Below are positions 36,912 to 45,077 of a stretch of 64,000 nt of DNA, piece by piece (position 1 is the stretch's first letter; every line of letters starts with the position of its first letter). Source of the DNA: VAZQ01 sp963739385 (GTDB lineage Bacteria; Pseudomonadota; Alphaproteobacteria; Rhizobiales; Xanthobacteraceae); the NCBI GenBank assembly GCA_963739385.1, contig CAVUAI010000045.1:1-64000 (forward strand), given 5' to 3'. The notes beneath the pieces were generated by a model. That model did no database searches and had not been told where the DNA came from. It saw only the letters and a list, made by a program, of their open reading frames with translations. The position numbers and the translations under genes are program-made.

Positions 36912-39410
36912 TCATTTGACCATTTCGCGGCTGTGCATGGGTGCGGGGATTCCAGAACGAGTGTGATTGCACCGCGCGCCGGCGAATACCAACAACACGG
37001 CGGGAGCGGCGATCAGGAGATAGCAGGCCGCTCCGACCCTGAGTGTCGTGTCGATGCTGAAGGCAATGCTGGTGACAACGGCAACGCTCGCAGCGAGAAC
37101 GCCTGCAGCGCCGTTGATGCCCCAGAACCATGGCGTGGGGCCGGTGCTGATTGCAGATACCAAACGCATGCCGGTCGGAAATCCAAAGCCCATCAGGAAG
37201 CCTGCCGGCGCCAGGACAAGAACACAAAAGCCGGCGCGAACGGAAAGGTCCGCTCCATCGAGATCGACGAGGAGCCGAGGCAGCCAGAACGGCAACATAA
37301 ACAGGTAAGCGGAACTCCCTACGCTCCAGGCTATGAGCTTGCCAGCTCCGGCAAGACGCACGCGCTCGGATGCCATGCTGCCGAAGCCTGTCCAGAGGAT
37401 CAGGCTGAACAGAACGACGCTCAGTGCATAGGTCGGATGACCGAGGAAGACGCTCATTCGCTGCAGGAGAGCGATCTCGACCATCATGAAGCCGACCCCG
37501 ATCAGGCCGAAATAGACGGTGCCGCCCACGGCCAATTGCCATCCGGCTTCCCTCACCGTCGGCCCCAACGGAACAAGGATGGTAGCGCCGACGAGCGCGA
37601 CCGAAATCAGAACGAGCATGGCGAGGGTCAACGTCGCGACAAGGTTGCCGGCGAAGACTCCGGTGTGAGACAAATGCGAGAGCACGTCCGCATCAAACAG
37701 CGTGGCGAACCGCAACTGGTTGAAGAAGAAAGGACGGGCATCGGTCGGCGGCGTGAGATCAAGATAGAACCCGGTTGTTGCCTGATCAAGCATAGCGCGG
37801 TCCGTAGCACTAACGATGTTCTCGAGCATAGCGGACGGCGCCGTCGTGTCGGGGCTCAGCAGCAGGATAAACTCATTATCTTTGGCGGCGTTCTTGAGCG
37901 CCCCGAGCGCTGCCGGCGAGAGCGGCAACTTCGTCACAATCAGTGTCGCCACATTCCCCGCCGCCGCGAGCAATAGGTGGCGCCTGGGCTCGGCGGCGCC
38001 GTTCGCGAGAAGTGTCGCGACGCCAAGGCTGACCAATCGCCCGGTCTCGTTCACTTCGCCGGGCGCGTACCAGCGGCTCACCGTGAATAGGCCGCCTGGG
38101 TTAAGCCGACCAAGAAAGCGTTGCCAGGCCTCGACGGTGTAAAGACCGTTCTCTGTGAGCGTGAAGGCGCCGGCGCCCGTCGCTGCCCAGGTATCGATGA
38201 GGCTCATCTGGATGACATCGAAGGAGCGCGGCGTGCGCGCAAACCAGCTGCGTGCCTCGTCTACTTCGAACTTCACTCCATCCAATGTCGCGATCGCCGT
38301 GTAATCCGAAAAGCGGCGCTTCAGGACATCGATGATAATCGGGTTGATCTCGATGCCCGTCACGTCCATCACGCCGAAGAGGCGCTGCGACAGAATATCC
38401 CGACCGCCGCCGACGCCGATAACGGCACCTGTCTTCAGGTTCGGAATGGCATACGCGAGGTTGCTTACATCGTGGCGCAGGAACCCCAAACTCGCGAGGT
38501 TTCCATCGAAGCGGTATATGCTGGTGCCCGCACCGCCATCAATCGTCAGCCATCGCTGCTCGATTGCCGAGGGCGGGAAGCGCGGCGAAGGCCCCCACAT
38601 CGCCGGTGGGCCTGTGTAGCTTTGACCGACGGTGATGCGGGAAAACGAATTCCAGCGATCATGGGCAAAATCGGCCGGCGCTTCCAACTGGTCCTTGACG
38701 ATCGTCGGACGAACGCCATGGATCGTGAACGTGTTGGCAATCGCAAAGAGCAGGCACCCTGTGAGGATGCTGCGGCGGTAGCGAAACAGCTTGGAACCGA
38801 ACGAAGCGGATTCGTGAAAGTTGCCGAGTCTGGAGCTGGCGAAACCGAGCGCGGCAAGCACTATGACGGCACCGACCCACAACACCGCTGACGGCCCGCT
38901 CGTCATATTCAGAAGAACAAGGGCCCCGATGCACCCCATGGCGGCGCCGATCAGATCCGCTGCGTAGACCTCCCCGATCGGGTAGGGGCTGCGCGTCAGC
39001 GCAAGGCTTACCACAACGCCTGAAAAGAAAAACGGAAAGGCGAGACAAAGCGCGAACTCCGCCCAGGCAACGAGAGAGGTGAGTGACGGCGAGGCGCCTG
39101 TCACCAGCGTTAATTGCACGAGGATGGCGAGATCGGTCGTCAAGGCGAAGGCCAGCGTCGCCACGGCCAAGTCGTACGACAGCCGCTCCGGTCTAAATTT
39201 CTCCTTGCGCAAATAGACAAAGACTGCGCCAGCGGTCAGGCCAAACATGGCAATGCTGATGACGAAGAAGGCCAGGTGGTACCAGGAGGTCACAGAAATG
39301 ATTCTGGTCTCGATGATCTGCAGCATCAGCGTCGCTGCCGTCACCAGGCCAAGAGCCGCATAGAACCGGACTCTTGGGCCAATTTTGTCCGGTGCCTTGG
39401 GTTGATGCAC
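36912..39410 (-). CDS. Membrane-embedded spermidine-synthase-like protein
   Basis: 832 residues. Two hydrophobic blocks (about residues 20-260 and 600-820, 12 or more membrane segments: LGLVTAATLMLQIIETRIIS, VGGTVYFGLIGVGFMMVEIA, GHPTYALSVVLFSLILWTGF) flank a soluble Rossmann domain typical of polyamine synthases (LKTGAVIGVGGGRDILSQRL, DVTGIEINPIIIDVLKRRF, DARSWFARTPRSFDVIQ near it). Such fused proteins are called spermidine synthase-like or SpeE-MFS-like, and their reaction is unproven. GTG 39410 was chosen because GGGAGG lies four bases upstream; a TTG at 39440 is the alternative. Single leftward gene. Confidence 0.8.
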   Translation of the reverse strand: MHQPKAPDKIGPRVRFYAALGLVTAATLMLQIIETRIISVTSWYHLAFFVISIAMFGLTAGAVFVYLRKEKFRPERLSYDLAVATLAFALTTDLAILVQLTLVTGASPSLTSLVAWAEFALCLAFPFFFSGVVVSLALTRSPYPIGEVYAADLIGAAMGCIGALVLLNMTSGPSAVLWVGAVIVLAALGFASSRLGNFHESASFGSKLFRYRRSILTGCLLFAIANTFTIHGVRPTIVKDQLEAPADFAHDRWNSFSRITVGQSYTGPPAMWGPSPRFPPSAIEQRWLTIDGGAGTSIYRFDGNLASLGFLRHDVSNLAYAIPNLKTGAVIGVGGGRDILSQRLFGVMDVTGIEINPIIIDVLKRRFSDYTAIATLDGVKFEVDEARSWFARTPRSFDVIQMSLIDTWAATGAGAFTLTENGLYTVEAWQRFLGRLNPGGLFTVSRWYAPGEVNETGRLVSLGVATLLANGAAEPRRHLLLAAAGNVATLIVTKLPLSPAALGALKNAAKDNEFILLLSPDTTAPSAMLENIVSATDRAMLDQATTGFYLDLTPPTDARPFFFNQLRFATLFDADVLSHLSHTGVFAGNLVATLTLAMLVLISVALVGATILVPLGPTVREAGWQLAVGGTVYFGLIGVGFMMVEIALLQRMSVFLGHPTYALSVVLFSLILWTGFGSMASERVRLAGAGKLIAWSVGSSAYLFMLPFWLPRLLVDLDGADLSVRAGFCVLVLAPAGFLMGFGFPTGMRLVSAISTGPTPWFWGINGAAGVLAASVAVVTSIAFSIDTTLRVGAACYLLIAAPAVLLVFAGARCNHTRSGIPAPMHSREMVK

Positions 39411-39748
39411 ACGCCCTCCCAGCAGATAGTCCCCGGACAACTAGTTTTCAGTGTTTAAGCTATCATCCTGCAGAGGCACGCGGAAGTCCGAGGTGCTGCC
39501 CGGTCGCCAGCCAAACCAGCTGCTGCTCGCGATCGGGATAGTCATCGCCGCTCAAGCGCGTGATCGCGCAGTTAAATCGCGGCGTTCCCCGTCCGTCAAT
39601 CACCGCCCGGGCCTGTTCGAATGCAATGGGCGGACGTTTGCCTTGAGTCGGTGAGTCGATATCAAGGTCGGGTTTGCGACGCAGGCGTGCTGGCCGCTGT
39701 GCGGCAGTCTCGGGGTGCGTGAAGTCGGCGAGACGACTGGAAGGGATC
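39411..39748. other. Degenerate interval, possible unknown gene tail
   Basis: No clear gene. One leftward frame ending at 39463 has a protein-like stretch (TRLSGDDYPDREQQLVWLAT, GQHLGLPRASAG) but no start or family could be assigned; it may be the tail of a lost gene. Confidence 0.4.
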
Positions 39749-39877
39749 TTAGAGCTGTGATGACGGACGACGCTCAGGCAATTCGATGTCGGCGAGCACG
39801 GGCAGGTGATCTGACACGGTCCGCGCGTTGCCCCAGCCAGCGAGACCGGTCTCTTCGCGTAGGCGAATGACACTCAA
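39749..39877 (-). pseudogene. Endonuclease/exonuclease/phosphatase C-terminal remnant
   Basis: A 42-codon leftward piece containing GWGNARTVSDHLPVLADIEL, which carries the family's final motif Ser-Asp-His-Leu-Pro-Val (the catalytic His), then a short tail and TAA. The rest of the protein (usually 230 or more residues) is absent on any frame upstream. Reads as a relic of a gene lost from this interval. Confidence 0.6.
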
Positions 39878-40219
39878 GACGGCTCGATGCCGCGCAGGTC
39901 CGCCTCGTCGGCAGTCATCAACACGACGGCGGCGGCGCCGTTTTTGATGCTAGATCGCCAGGAAGCGCCGGACCCGGCTGACCAGAGCTCTCGCCGAAGC
40001 CCACTGTGTCTAGGAGGCCACACGAAACAGAGGAAATAAGATTGAAACACTCACGGAATGGCTCAGAAACCCTCCCCTGGCATGACGAGGCTGCGCAGGG
40101 ACAGACGTCTCGACTGTCGTCGAGAACCACCGGCTCACCGCTATGGCCTGAACCGCTCGCGGCAGCCGTGCGACATAGAGACGACACGCACGACCACTCG
40201 TTGTGACTGAGGAACTTAG
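39878..40219. other. Intergenic, nothing recognised
   Basis: About 340 bases upstream of the exonuclease relic and of the small plus-strand gene. Frames are open in places but none shows a family motif. A GAGGAAC ribosome site close to the right edge belongs to the gene at 40220. Confidence 0.45.
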
Positions 40220-40408
40220 ATGGACAATGTCGTGAACTTCGAAACCGCAGCACGGTCAAAAGACGCCTACGTAGATACCAGAATGGGCGATATATGCGTA
40301 ATTCTGATGTGGAGCGCGGCGATGTACAAGTCGGGGCGCATGCCGCAAGACATTGCGGAGGCGTTTTCACGCCACTTCAAAGAGGGCGTTGTACCAGGGT
40401 GGTTCTGA
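40220..40408 (+). CDS. Small hypothetical protein
   Basis: 62 residues: MDNVVNFETAARSKDAYVDT, GDICVILMWSAAMYKSGRMP, AEAFSRHFKEGVVPGW. GAGGAAC precedes the ATG at a good distance. One hydrophobic stretch in the middle (ICVILMWSAAMY) could be a buried helix. No family recognised; the amphipathic pattern and codon use look real. Confidence 0.5.
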   Translation: MDNVVNFETAARSKDAYVDTRMGDICVILMWSAAMYKSGRMPQDIAEAFSRHFKEGVVPGWF

Positions 40409-40500
40409 CTCGTACTGCTGACCCCGGGCCCTATCCGAATCTCGGCGTCACCGATCCAGAACAGTTCACCCGTTTTGGTGCCAATTTACATGGGTCCAGG

Positions 40501-40824
40501 TTACGGCGACTCCGTTACTGACGTTCGGCTCAAGCGCTGAAGCCGCCGGCGCGGCGCACGGGTCTCTTCGGCATCGATCGCGGCGAACAGCTTTTCCGCG
40601 ACAAGATCCGATGGAGCACCAAGCGTCTCATTGAGGTAGATTGTTTCTACAAGCTCCTCGCGAATGCGATCATAGCACTGCGCGAGTTCACTATCCCCGG
40701 CAAGCGCGCGCTCGACACGATCGGCGTCGCTGCGGCTCAATGTCCCTGCTGCATACCACGGCAGCAGAGCTTCGATCTCATGCCGCGCCTCGATCCCATC
40801 CCGCCCTGGCTCTTCGCTCGACAT
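40501..40824 (-). CDS. Anti-sigma-factor-like N-terminal domain protein, probably truncated
   Basis: 107 residues from ATG 40824 (GGGGGAT upstream). EIEALLPWYAAGTLSRSDAD, ERALAGDSELAQCYDRIREE and SDLVAEKLFAAIDAE match the cytosolic N-terminal region of small anti-sigma (zf-HC2-like, here without zinc Cys/His) membrane proteins in Bradyrhizobiaceae. The trans-membrane and C-terminal part expected after this (about 100 or more residues) is absent; the frame ends in a basic tail RRRLQRLSRTSVTESP. Probably a truncated or relic gene. No adjacent ECF sigma gene is present. Confidence 0.6.
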   Translation of the reverse strand: MSSEEPGRDGIEARHEIEALLPWYAAGTLSRSDADRVERALAGDSELAQCYDRIREELVETIYLNETLGAPSDLVAEKLFAAIDAEETRAPRRRLQRLSRTSVTESP

Positions 40825-41269
40825 CCACGATCCCCCGCAGTACTTGCGTTGATTACAAAAAGGGTTTGATAAGGCCACCACCCCCTGCAAGGCCCTATCG
40901 GGCCGCACCGTTGCGGATAATCCGGCTCGAATTGGGGGCGCCTGGTCGCAATGCACACAAATTCCCTGAGTGTGCCTTTCTGGCAACGGGGGCAGACCGA
41001 GGTCGAGCGTTAAAGGCGCTCGCGACGGCAGCACAGCGATCGGCCGGAGGGGAGAGGGGCGGGACTGATAACCATGTCCCAGCCTTTCCAGCCGTTGAAC
41101 AACAACAGCAGCACCGTGATGAGGGACATCCAAAATCCCCAGCGCGCGCCTCCGACGCCAGCAGCGCTCTGTCGTGGGTCAGCGCTGGTCGGCGCTGCGC
41201 AAGAGCGTGTGCGAAGTAACTGCCTGCGATGCCGGCCCATCGGCCATGCGCCACTTGACTCGCCACGCC
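40825..41269. other. Intergenic, possible membrane-protein relic
   Basis: About 445 bases. A leftward frame around 41080-41150 contains a single hydrophobic helix (WGFWMSLITVLLLLFNGWKG) reminiscent of the last helix of small membrane proteins such as DUF2231, but the remainder of a family cannot be followed. A possible TTGACT -35 hexamer at 41255-41260 precedes the tandem palindromes. Confidence 0.4.
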
Positions 41270-41304
41270 GTCAGGGTTTACCTGACTGTCAGGGTATTCC
41301 TGAC
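41270..41304 (+). promoter_or_regulatory. Tandem palindromic operator upstream of ClpX-zinc-finger gene
   Basis: Two back-to-back copies of GTCAGG-N5-CCTGAC: 41270-41286 and 41288-41304, with an exact 18-base period and perfect 6-bp half sites. They lie 18-52 bases upstream of the start at 41322. A candidate -35 TTGACT (41255-41260) with 17-base spacing would put the -10 region inside the first palindrome, so binding there would block transcription. The binding protein is unknown; self-regulation by the downstream HTH protein is the natural hypothesis. Confidence 0.7.
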
Positions 41305-41321
41305 ATCCGATGGAGGTCGAT

Positions 41322-41723
41322 ATGTCAGAGGCGGCAAGAAAGAAGGCAGGGGCAGTGCAGCCGACGGCAGGCGGCTCTGTACCGACGAAAACCCTCTACT
41401 GCTCGTTCTGCATCAAGTCACAGCACGAGGTGAAGAAGTTGATCTCGGGCCCCGCAAACATCTTCATCTGCGACGAGTGCGTCGAACTGTGCAACGAGAT
41501 CATTGCGGGTCGTCCAAGAGGCAAATCGAAATCCCCGTCCGACAAAGACTTGCCGACAGAACGTTTGCTGGAGCGCCTTCAATCAATCGAGGAAACGCTG
41601 CAAGGTAAGGGTAATCAACTGCAGAGGGTGGTCGGAATCCTTCGATCTCGCGAGGTGAGTTGGGCCCAAATTGGAGCTGCATTGGGTGTTACGCGCCAAT
41701 CCGCGTGGGAGCGATTTACCTGA
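41322..41723 (+). CDS. ClpX-type C4 zinc-finger protein with C-terminal HTH-like region
   Basis: 133 residues. Residues 24-60 are a ClpX zinc-binding domain (KTLYCSFCIKSQHEVKKLIS; FICDECVELCNEII; Cys27, Cys30, Cys50 and Cys53 as ligands), without the AAA+ motor that normally follows. The C-terminal part has RLLERLQSIEETLQGKGNQL, a coiled-coil-like helix, and VSWAQIGAALGVTRQSAWER, a plausible helix-turn-helix. GGAGG lies five bases before ATG 41322. The zinc domain of ClpX binds substrates and adaptors, so this protein could be a DNA-binding adaptor; that is inference. Confidence 0.75.
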   Translation: MSEAARKKAGAVQPTAGGSVPTKTLYCSFCIKSQHEVKKLISGPANIFICDECVELCNEIIAGRPRGKSKSPSDKDLPTERLLERLQSIEETLQGKGNQLQRVVGILRSREVSWAQIGAALGVTRQSAWERFT

Positions 41724-41874
41724 GTGGTGGCAGTTAACGAGGCGCCTTGAAGCGCTCATTTGACGAAAGATCAGGGTGACCACCTGATGTTCAAATCGAG
41801 ACGCAGTGAATGTCGCCTAGGGTCATTGCACTAGTCCCAACCGGGGACGACATACCCACGAGTTGATGGAAGCG

Positions 41875-43128
41875 CTATTTCGCCTGCCGCTGCGCATCCA
41901 CCGGTTTCGTCGCGGCATCGGTCGTGGCCGCCCCGGGCTTTGCGTCCGGCCGGGAGTTGCCGGGACGGATCATCCAATCGAAGAACAATTCGATCTTCTG
42001 CAGGCTCGGCGGCCATGCGGAGCCGGTCTCACCCGGCGCCGTCGCAGATGAAGCGTCGGAGCGTGCTGGCGGCACCTTTTCAGGCGGTGCCGTCAGACTG
42101 GAAGGAGCTGTCTTCTCCAACGGTGTCGCCGGGCCCGCCGCCGTGGTCGGGACATCCGTGCCGGTCTTTTCGTGTCCGGCCGGCGGCGTGCCGGCCGCCT
42201 GCTGCGCCCCATCCATGTTGCCGAGGATGATCGGCAAGCCGTCCTTGGCGTTGCCGATGATCACGACCTTCGAGTTGGTCGATTGCGACAGTTGAAGGGT
42301 AGCATCGATGCCGCGCCAACGCAGATACGAGTCCGAGATCCCCTGGCTCACGGTCTGCTGGAAGTCGCGGATGCCTTCCGCCTCGATTTTCTTACGTTCC
42401 GATTCCCGGCGCTCGCGCTCGATGCGGAACCTGAACTCCTCGGAAATGTAGTACTGCTCGGTCTTGCGGTTGATCGCATTGACCACGAACGGCGGCAGCT
42501 CGATGCCGTACAGGAGCGTATCGTAGAGGACGAACATGTCGGAGAGCGCAAGGGCGCCCATCCTTTTCTCGCCTGCCTTCTCCAATGTGCGTTGGCGAAT
42601 CTTGTCCTGGATTTCCTGACGTGCAGTCGAATACACCTGCTCGGCGGTGTATTGCGCGATCACTTCACGCGTCAGGCTTCCGATGCCCGGTTGCGCAATC
42701 AGCCTCAGGTAGTCCGGCCCGATCGCCTTGTGCAGAACGCCCAGGGTATTGCGCTGTAGTCGAAACCGGGCATTGACCGATGCGGTCAGACTTACGCCGT
42801 CGCTGGAGATGGCGTCATAGGTCTCGGTGATGGATTGCAGCCTCACGTCGTAGATGAACAACTCGTTCCACGGCCAGATGAGGTGGAGACCCTCGTCCTT
42901 CAGTTGACGTGGATCGAGCACGGTGCCGCCCCCGAAGCGCTCCCAGAGGACGCCGACATGGCCACTCGACACCGTCACGACCACGTGCGGGAACAAGACG
43001 ATCCCGATCAGCGTCAGGACCATCAGGTAGATCACGACCGTCGGCAGATGGCGGTCGATAAATCGCCGCCATTTCGAGGAACGCGTCGCGGGCCGCGCGC
43101 CGTCGAGCGACAGGGTGTGCATGTTCAT
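41875..43128 (-). CDS. SPFH/Band-7 domain membrane protein
   Basis: 417 residues. One N-terminal membrane helix (VVIYLMVLTLIGIVLFPHVV), then an SPFH domain (GHVGVLWERFGGGTVLDPRQ, YDAISSDGVSLTASVNARFR, QPGIGSLTREVIAQYTAEQV), a long coiled-coil region (FRFRIERERRESERKKIEAE) and a Pro/Ala/Thr-rich low-complexity C-terminal tail of about 120 residues. Flotillin/prohibitin-like proteins organise membrane microdomains or hold FtsH-type proteases. ATG 43128 follows GGAGG with a 7-base spacer; the frame opens with a TTG just before. Stand-alone gene. Confidence 0.85.
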   Translation of the reverse strand: MNMHTLSLDGARPATRSSKWRRFIDRHLPTVVIYLMVLTLIGIVLFPHVVVTVSSGHVGVLWERFGGGTVLDPRQLKDEGLHLIWPWNELFIYDVRLQSITETYDAISSDGVSLTASVNARFRLQRNTLGVLHKAIGPDYLRLIAQPGIGSLTREVIAQYTAEQVYSTARQEIQDKIRQRTLEKAGEKRMGALALSDMFVLYDTLLYGIELPPFVVNAINRKTEQYYISEEFRFRIERERRESERKKIEAEGIRDFQQTVSQGISDSYLRWRGIDATLQLSQSTNSKVVIIGNAKDGLPIILGNMDGAQQAAGTPPAGHEKTGTDVPTTAAGPATPLEKTAPSSLTAPPEKVPPARSDASSATAPGETGSAWPPSLQKIELFFDWMIRPGNSRPDAKPGAATTDAATKPVDAQRQAK

Positions 43129-43549
43129 CAACTGTCCTCCGCCGAATGGGGCCCGGCGACTTCAGCTCACCTCAGGTGCTACGGCTCGTGCCGGTGAGCG
43201 TCAGGCGGGACCCCGCGGCCGTGCTTTTGCACGGATTTGAAGCCACCCGCAGCCGTTATAGCGCAACGGCGTGGCTTGAGCGCGCCCCCCAGGCCGACAT
43301 GGCTACCCCTTCCCGATGGCGGGCGCCCCGCATCAGGGGAAGCGATCCCCCCCAATTACCGGGGGCCCCGCGCATTCAGGGCGGAGGGGGAATAAAAAAA
43401 CGAGCAAAAATGTCTGCAACTCTAAGTTGAGAGTGTTATTCAGATCCACGGGTAGGCGAGTTGGAGAGTTTCAAAGTGAAAATTTGGTCACCCCGATGAC
43501 CGGGCGTTTGGTTGGTCGCGGGAGGCAACCAGCACGGGCTTTGAGTTGG
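43129..43549. other. Intergenic boundary of the prophage-like region
   Basis: About 420 bases with no recognisable gene. It marks the change from chromosomal genes to the phage-like block. No tRNA, direct repeat with the right end, or integrase was seen here. Confidence 0.45.
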
Positions 43550-43578
43550 GTGTCTATCGGCGGTTAGTGTCTATCGGC
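43550..43578. repeat. Tandem GTGTCTATCGGC motif
   Basis: GTGTCTATCGGC occurs at 43550-43561 and again at 43567-43578, a 17-base period, ending 10 bases before the next start codon. This spacing suits a regulator site or an RNA leader element; the binding factor is unknown. Confidence 0.5.
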
Positions 43579-43588
43579 ACTGACGAAA

Positions 43589-43915
43589 GTGAGTGACGAA
43601 ATGATGGCAATGCGACGACCGAAGCGGCGGCCGCGCACCGTCAGATGCCGCCGGTGCAAAAGCCAAAATCAAAGTCAGCCCAAGGGGTGGGTTCCGATAT
43701 TCTGCGGCCGCAACTGCGGGCAGCGCGCGGACGAGCACAATCTCACTTTAAGGCCGACGCTGACGCCGATAAACATCCTCGTGCGCGACCTCGACACGGT
43801 CCGGGTCCGCAACGCCATCCGTGCCGAAATTCTGGCGATCCTGTGCGACATGGGGCTTAACCCTCCGCCTACACCGCCGCACAAACCGAAGCGCCCACAT
43901 TTGCGCGTCGTATAA
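43589..43915 (+). CDS. Small zinc-ribbon-like hypothetical protein
   Basis: 108 residues from GTG 43589. A basic N-terminus (RRPKRRPRTVRCRRCKSQNQ) has a CxxC pair, and a second CGRNCGQRADEH follows, giving a possible zinc ribbon; the rest (INILVRDLDTVRVRNAIRAE; ILCDMGLNPPPTPPHKPKRP) is helical with a Pro-rich end. First gene of the phage-like block and probably a DNA- or RNA-binding accessory. No known family assigned. Confidence 0.5.
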   Translation: MSDEMMAMRRPKRRPRTVRCRRCKSQNQSQPKGWVPIFCGRNCGQRADEHNLTLRPTLTPINILVRDLDTVRVRNAIRAEILAILCDMGLNPPPTPPHKPKRPHLRVV

Positions 43916-44606
43916 CGGGTCGCGGAAATGTTCCGGTGCCAAATGCGGGCGCCGGCGCGCGAAGTTAATATCGAAAGGAAAGACTCGAGCCCCGAGGCCC
44001 CCCACGGGGGTCCCTCTCGATGCCCCAAAAAAATTCAACCGGCCGCACCGATCGTCGCGCTTCGCTCAGAAAAAGCGATTTGCCGCCCGCGATGGTTGGT
44101 CACTTATAGGACTTGCTGCGGCCTCCGACCCGACTGTTGGTAAATCGGGCCTGCCAACAGTAGGGGCGCAGAAAGGCCCATTTTGCTGAGGTTTTGCGGG
44201 CGCAACGAAAGTTCGGCCGCCCAGGTTTTTCGAACACTTGCCATCGGGAAGGCATTGAGGTAGCTGGTTGGGAACCCAGGGCAATCCACGCGCCGGCTTC
44301 TCTTCGAGGGGCCTGCTTGCACCAGTGAATTGCCCGTGTATTCGCCCCGCAATACCCCCGAGAAACCGGCCCGTCGAAAGCCGCACGGACGACGCGGCCG
44401 CAGCTGTATTTCGCCGTGCCCGCTAATTGCGGAGGGCCGGCTTCTGGAGCTCGCGCGCCAAATTGTTCGATCGGCTGGAGGCCGAGCGACGCAATCACCC
44501 GATCCCGTCAACATCGAACCACGATCTGCCGACCGGGCTCAAACTTTGTCACCACGCCTGGCGGCGCCGGAACCTCTGTCACCCTTCAAAAGCGGTAAAG
44601 GCAGCC
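43916..44606. other. Intergenic with one hairpin, no gene recognised
   Basis: About 690 bases. ACTGTTGG (44133-44140) and CCAACAGT (44154-44161) form an 8-bp hairpin. Frames are open in several places but lack starts and family motifs. Could contain a lost early phage gene. Confidence 0.45.
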
Positions 44607-45077
44607 ATGCGTTCCGCCGCGAATAAAACAGTGCAGAAAAGGGATCGTCTCGCGGCGCGGCTGACGCGTGGATCGCAGCCTGGGCGACGGCGAGAGAAGG
44701 GCAAGCGCTTCAGCACGGACGATCAGCCAAAACGTTCTCGTGGGCGACCGCCAGGTGCGACCAATCTAATGACTCGCGAGCTCAAGGAAGCGATCCTGGG
44801 CGGCTGCAGCGATTGTGGCGCAGACGGCAAAGGAACGGGAGGATTGCGCGGATATATGTGGAAATTAGCGATGGAAGACAAGAAGACGATGGGGATGCTC
44901 TTGCGCGCAATCCTGCCAGCGGACGTGAAAGTCGAGGTAACCGAACAGAAGACCTATCAGTCTCTTGACGAGGTGAAGGCAAAACTAGCCGAGCTCGGCA
45001 TTCCCACTGACGTTGTTTATCAGTTGGAGCACTACAAGGGCCCGTTAATTGAAGCTGAACCGGAGAAATCGGAATGA
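44607..45077 (+). CDS. Small-terminase-like DNA-packaging protein
   Basis: 156 residues from ATG 44607. A basic N-terminus (KKRDRLAARLTRGSQPGRRR in outline; RSRGRPPGATNLMTRELKEA) is followed by helical segments (GGLRGYMWKLAMEDKKTMGM; LLRAILPADVKVEVTEQKTY). Its stop overlaps the start of the large terminase (ATGA), the normal small/large order in phages. Family features are weak; assignment rests on position and the RGRPPGA-type N-terminal motif common in such proteins. Confidence 0.5.
   Translation: MRSAANKTVQKRDRLAARLTRGSQPGRRREKGKRFSTDDQPKRSRGRPPGATNLMTRELKEAILGGCSDCGADGKGTGGLRGYMWKLAMEDKKTMGMLLRAILPADVKVEVTEQKTYQSLDEVKAKLAELGIPTDVVYQLEHYKGPLIEAEPEKSE

Noticed and set aside
36781..37542. 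Leftward 253-codon frame overlapping the end of the spermidine-synthase-like gene
   Set aside because: It reads across the real gene in another frame, has arginine-rich, family-less sequence and no ribosome site; a shadow.
39463..39748. Protein-like leftward frame upstream of the spermidine-synthase-like gene
   Set aside because: No start codon, ribosome site or family could be supported; kept as a remark only.
41010..41240. Leftward frame with one hydrophobic helix, possibly a DUF2231-like tail
   Set aside because: Only a single helix matches the idea and the surrounding residues are arginine-rich; not enough for a gene call.
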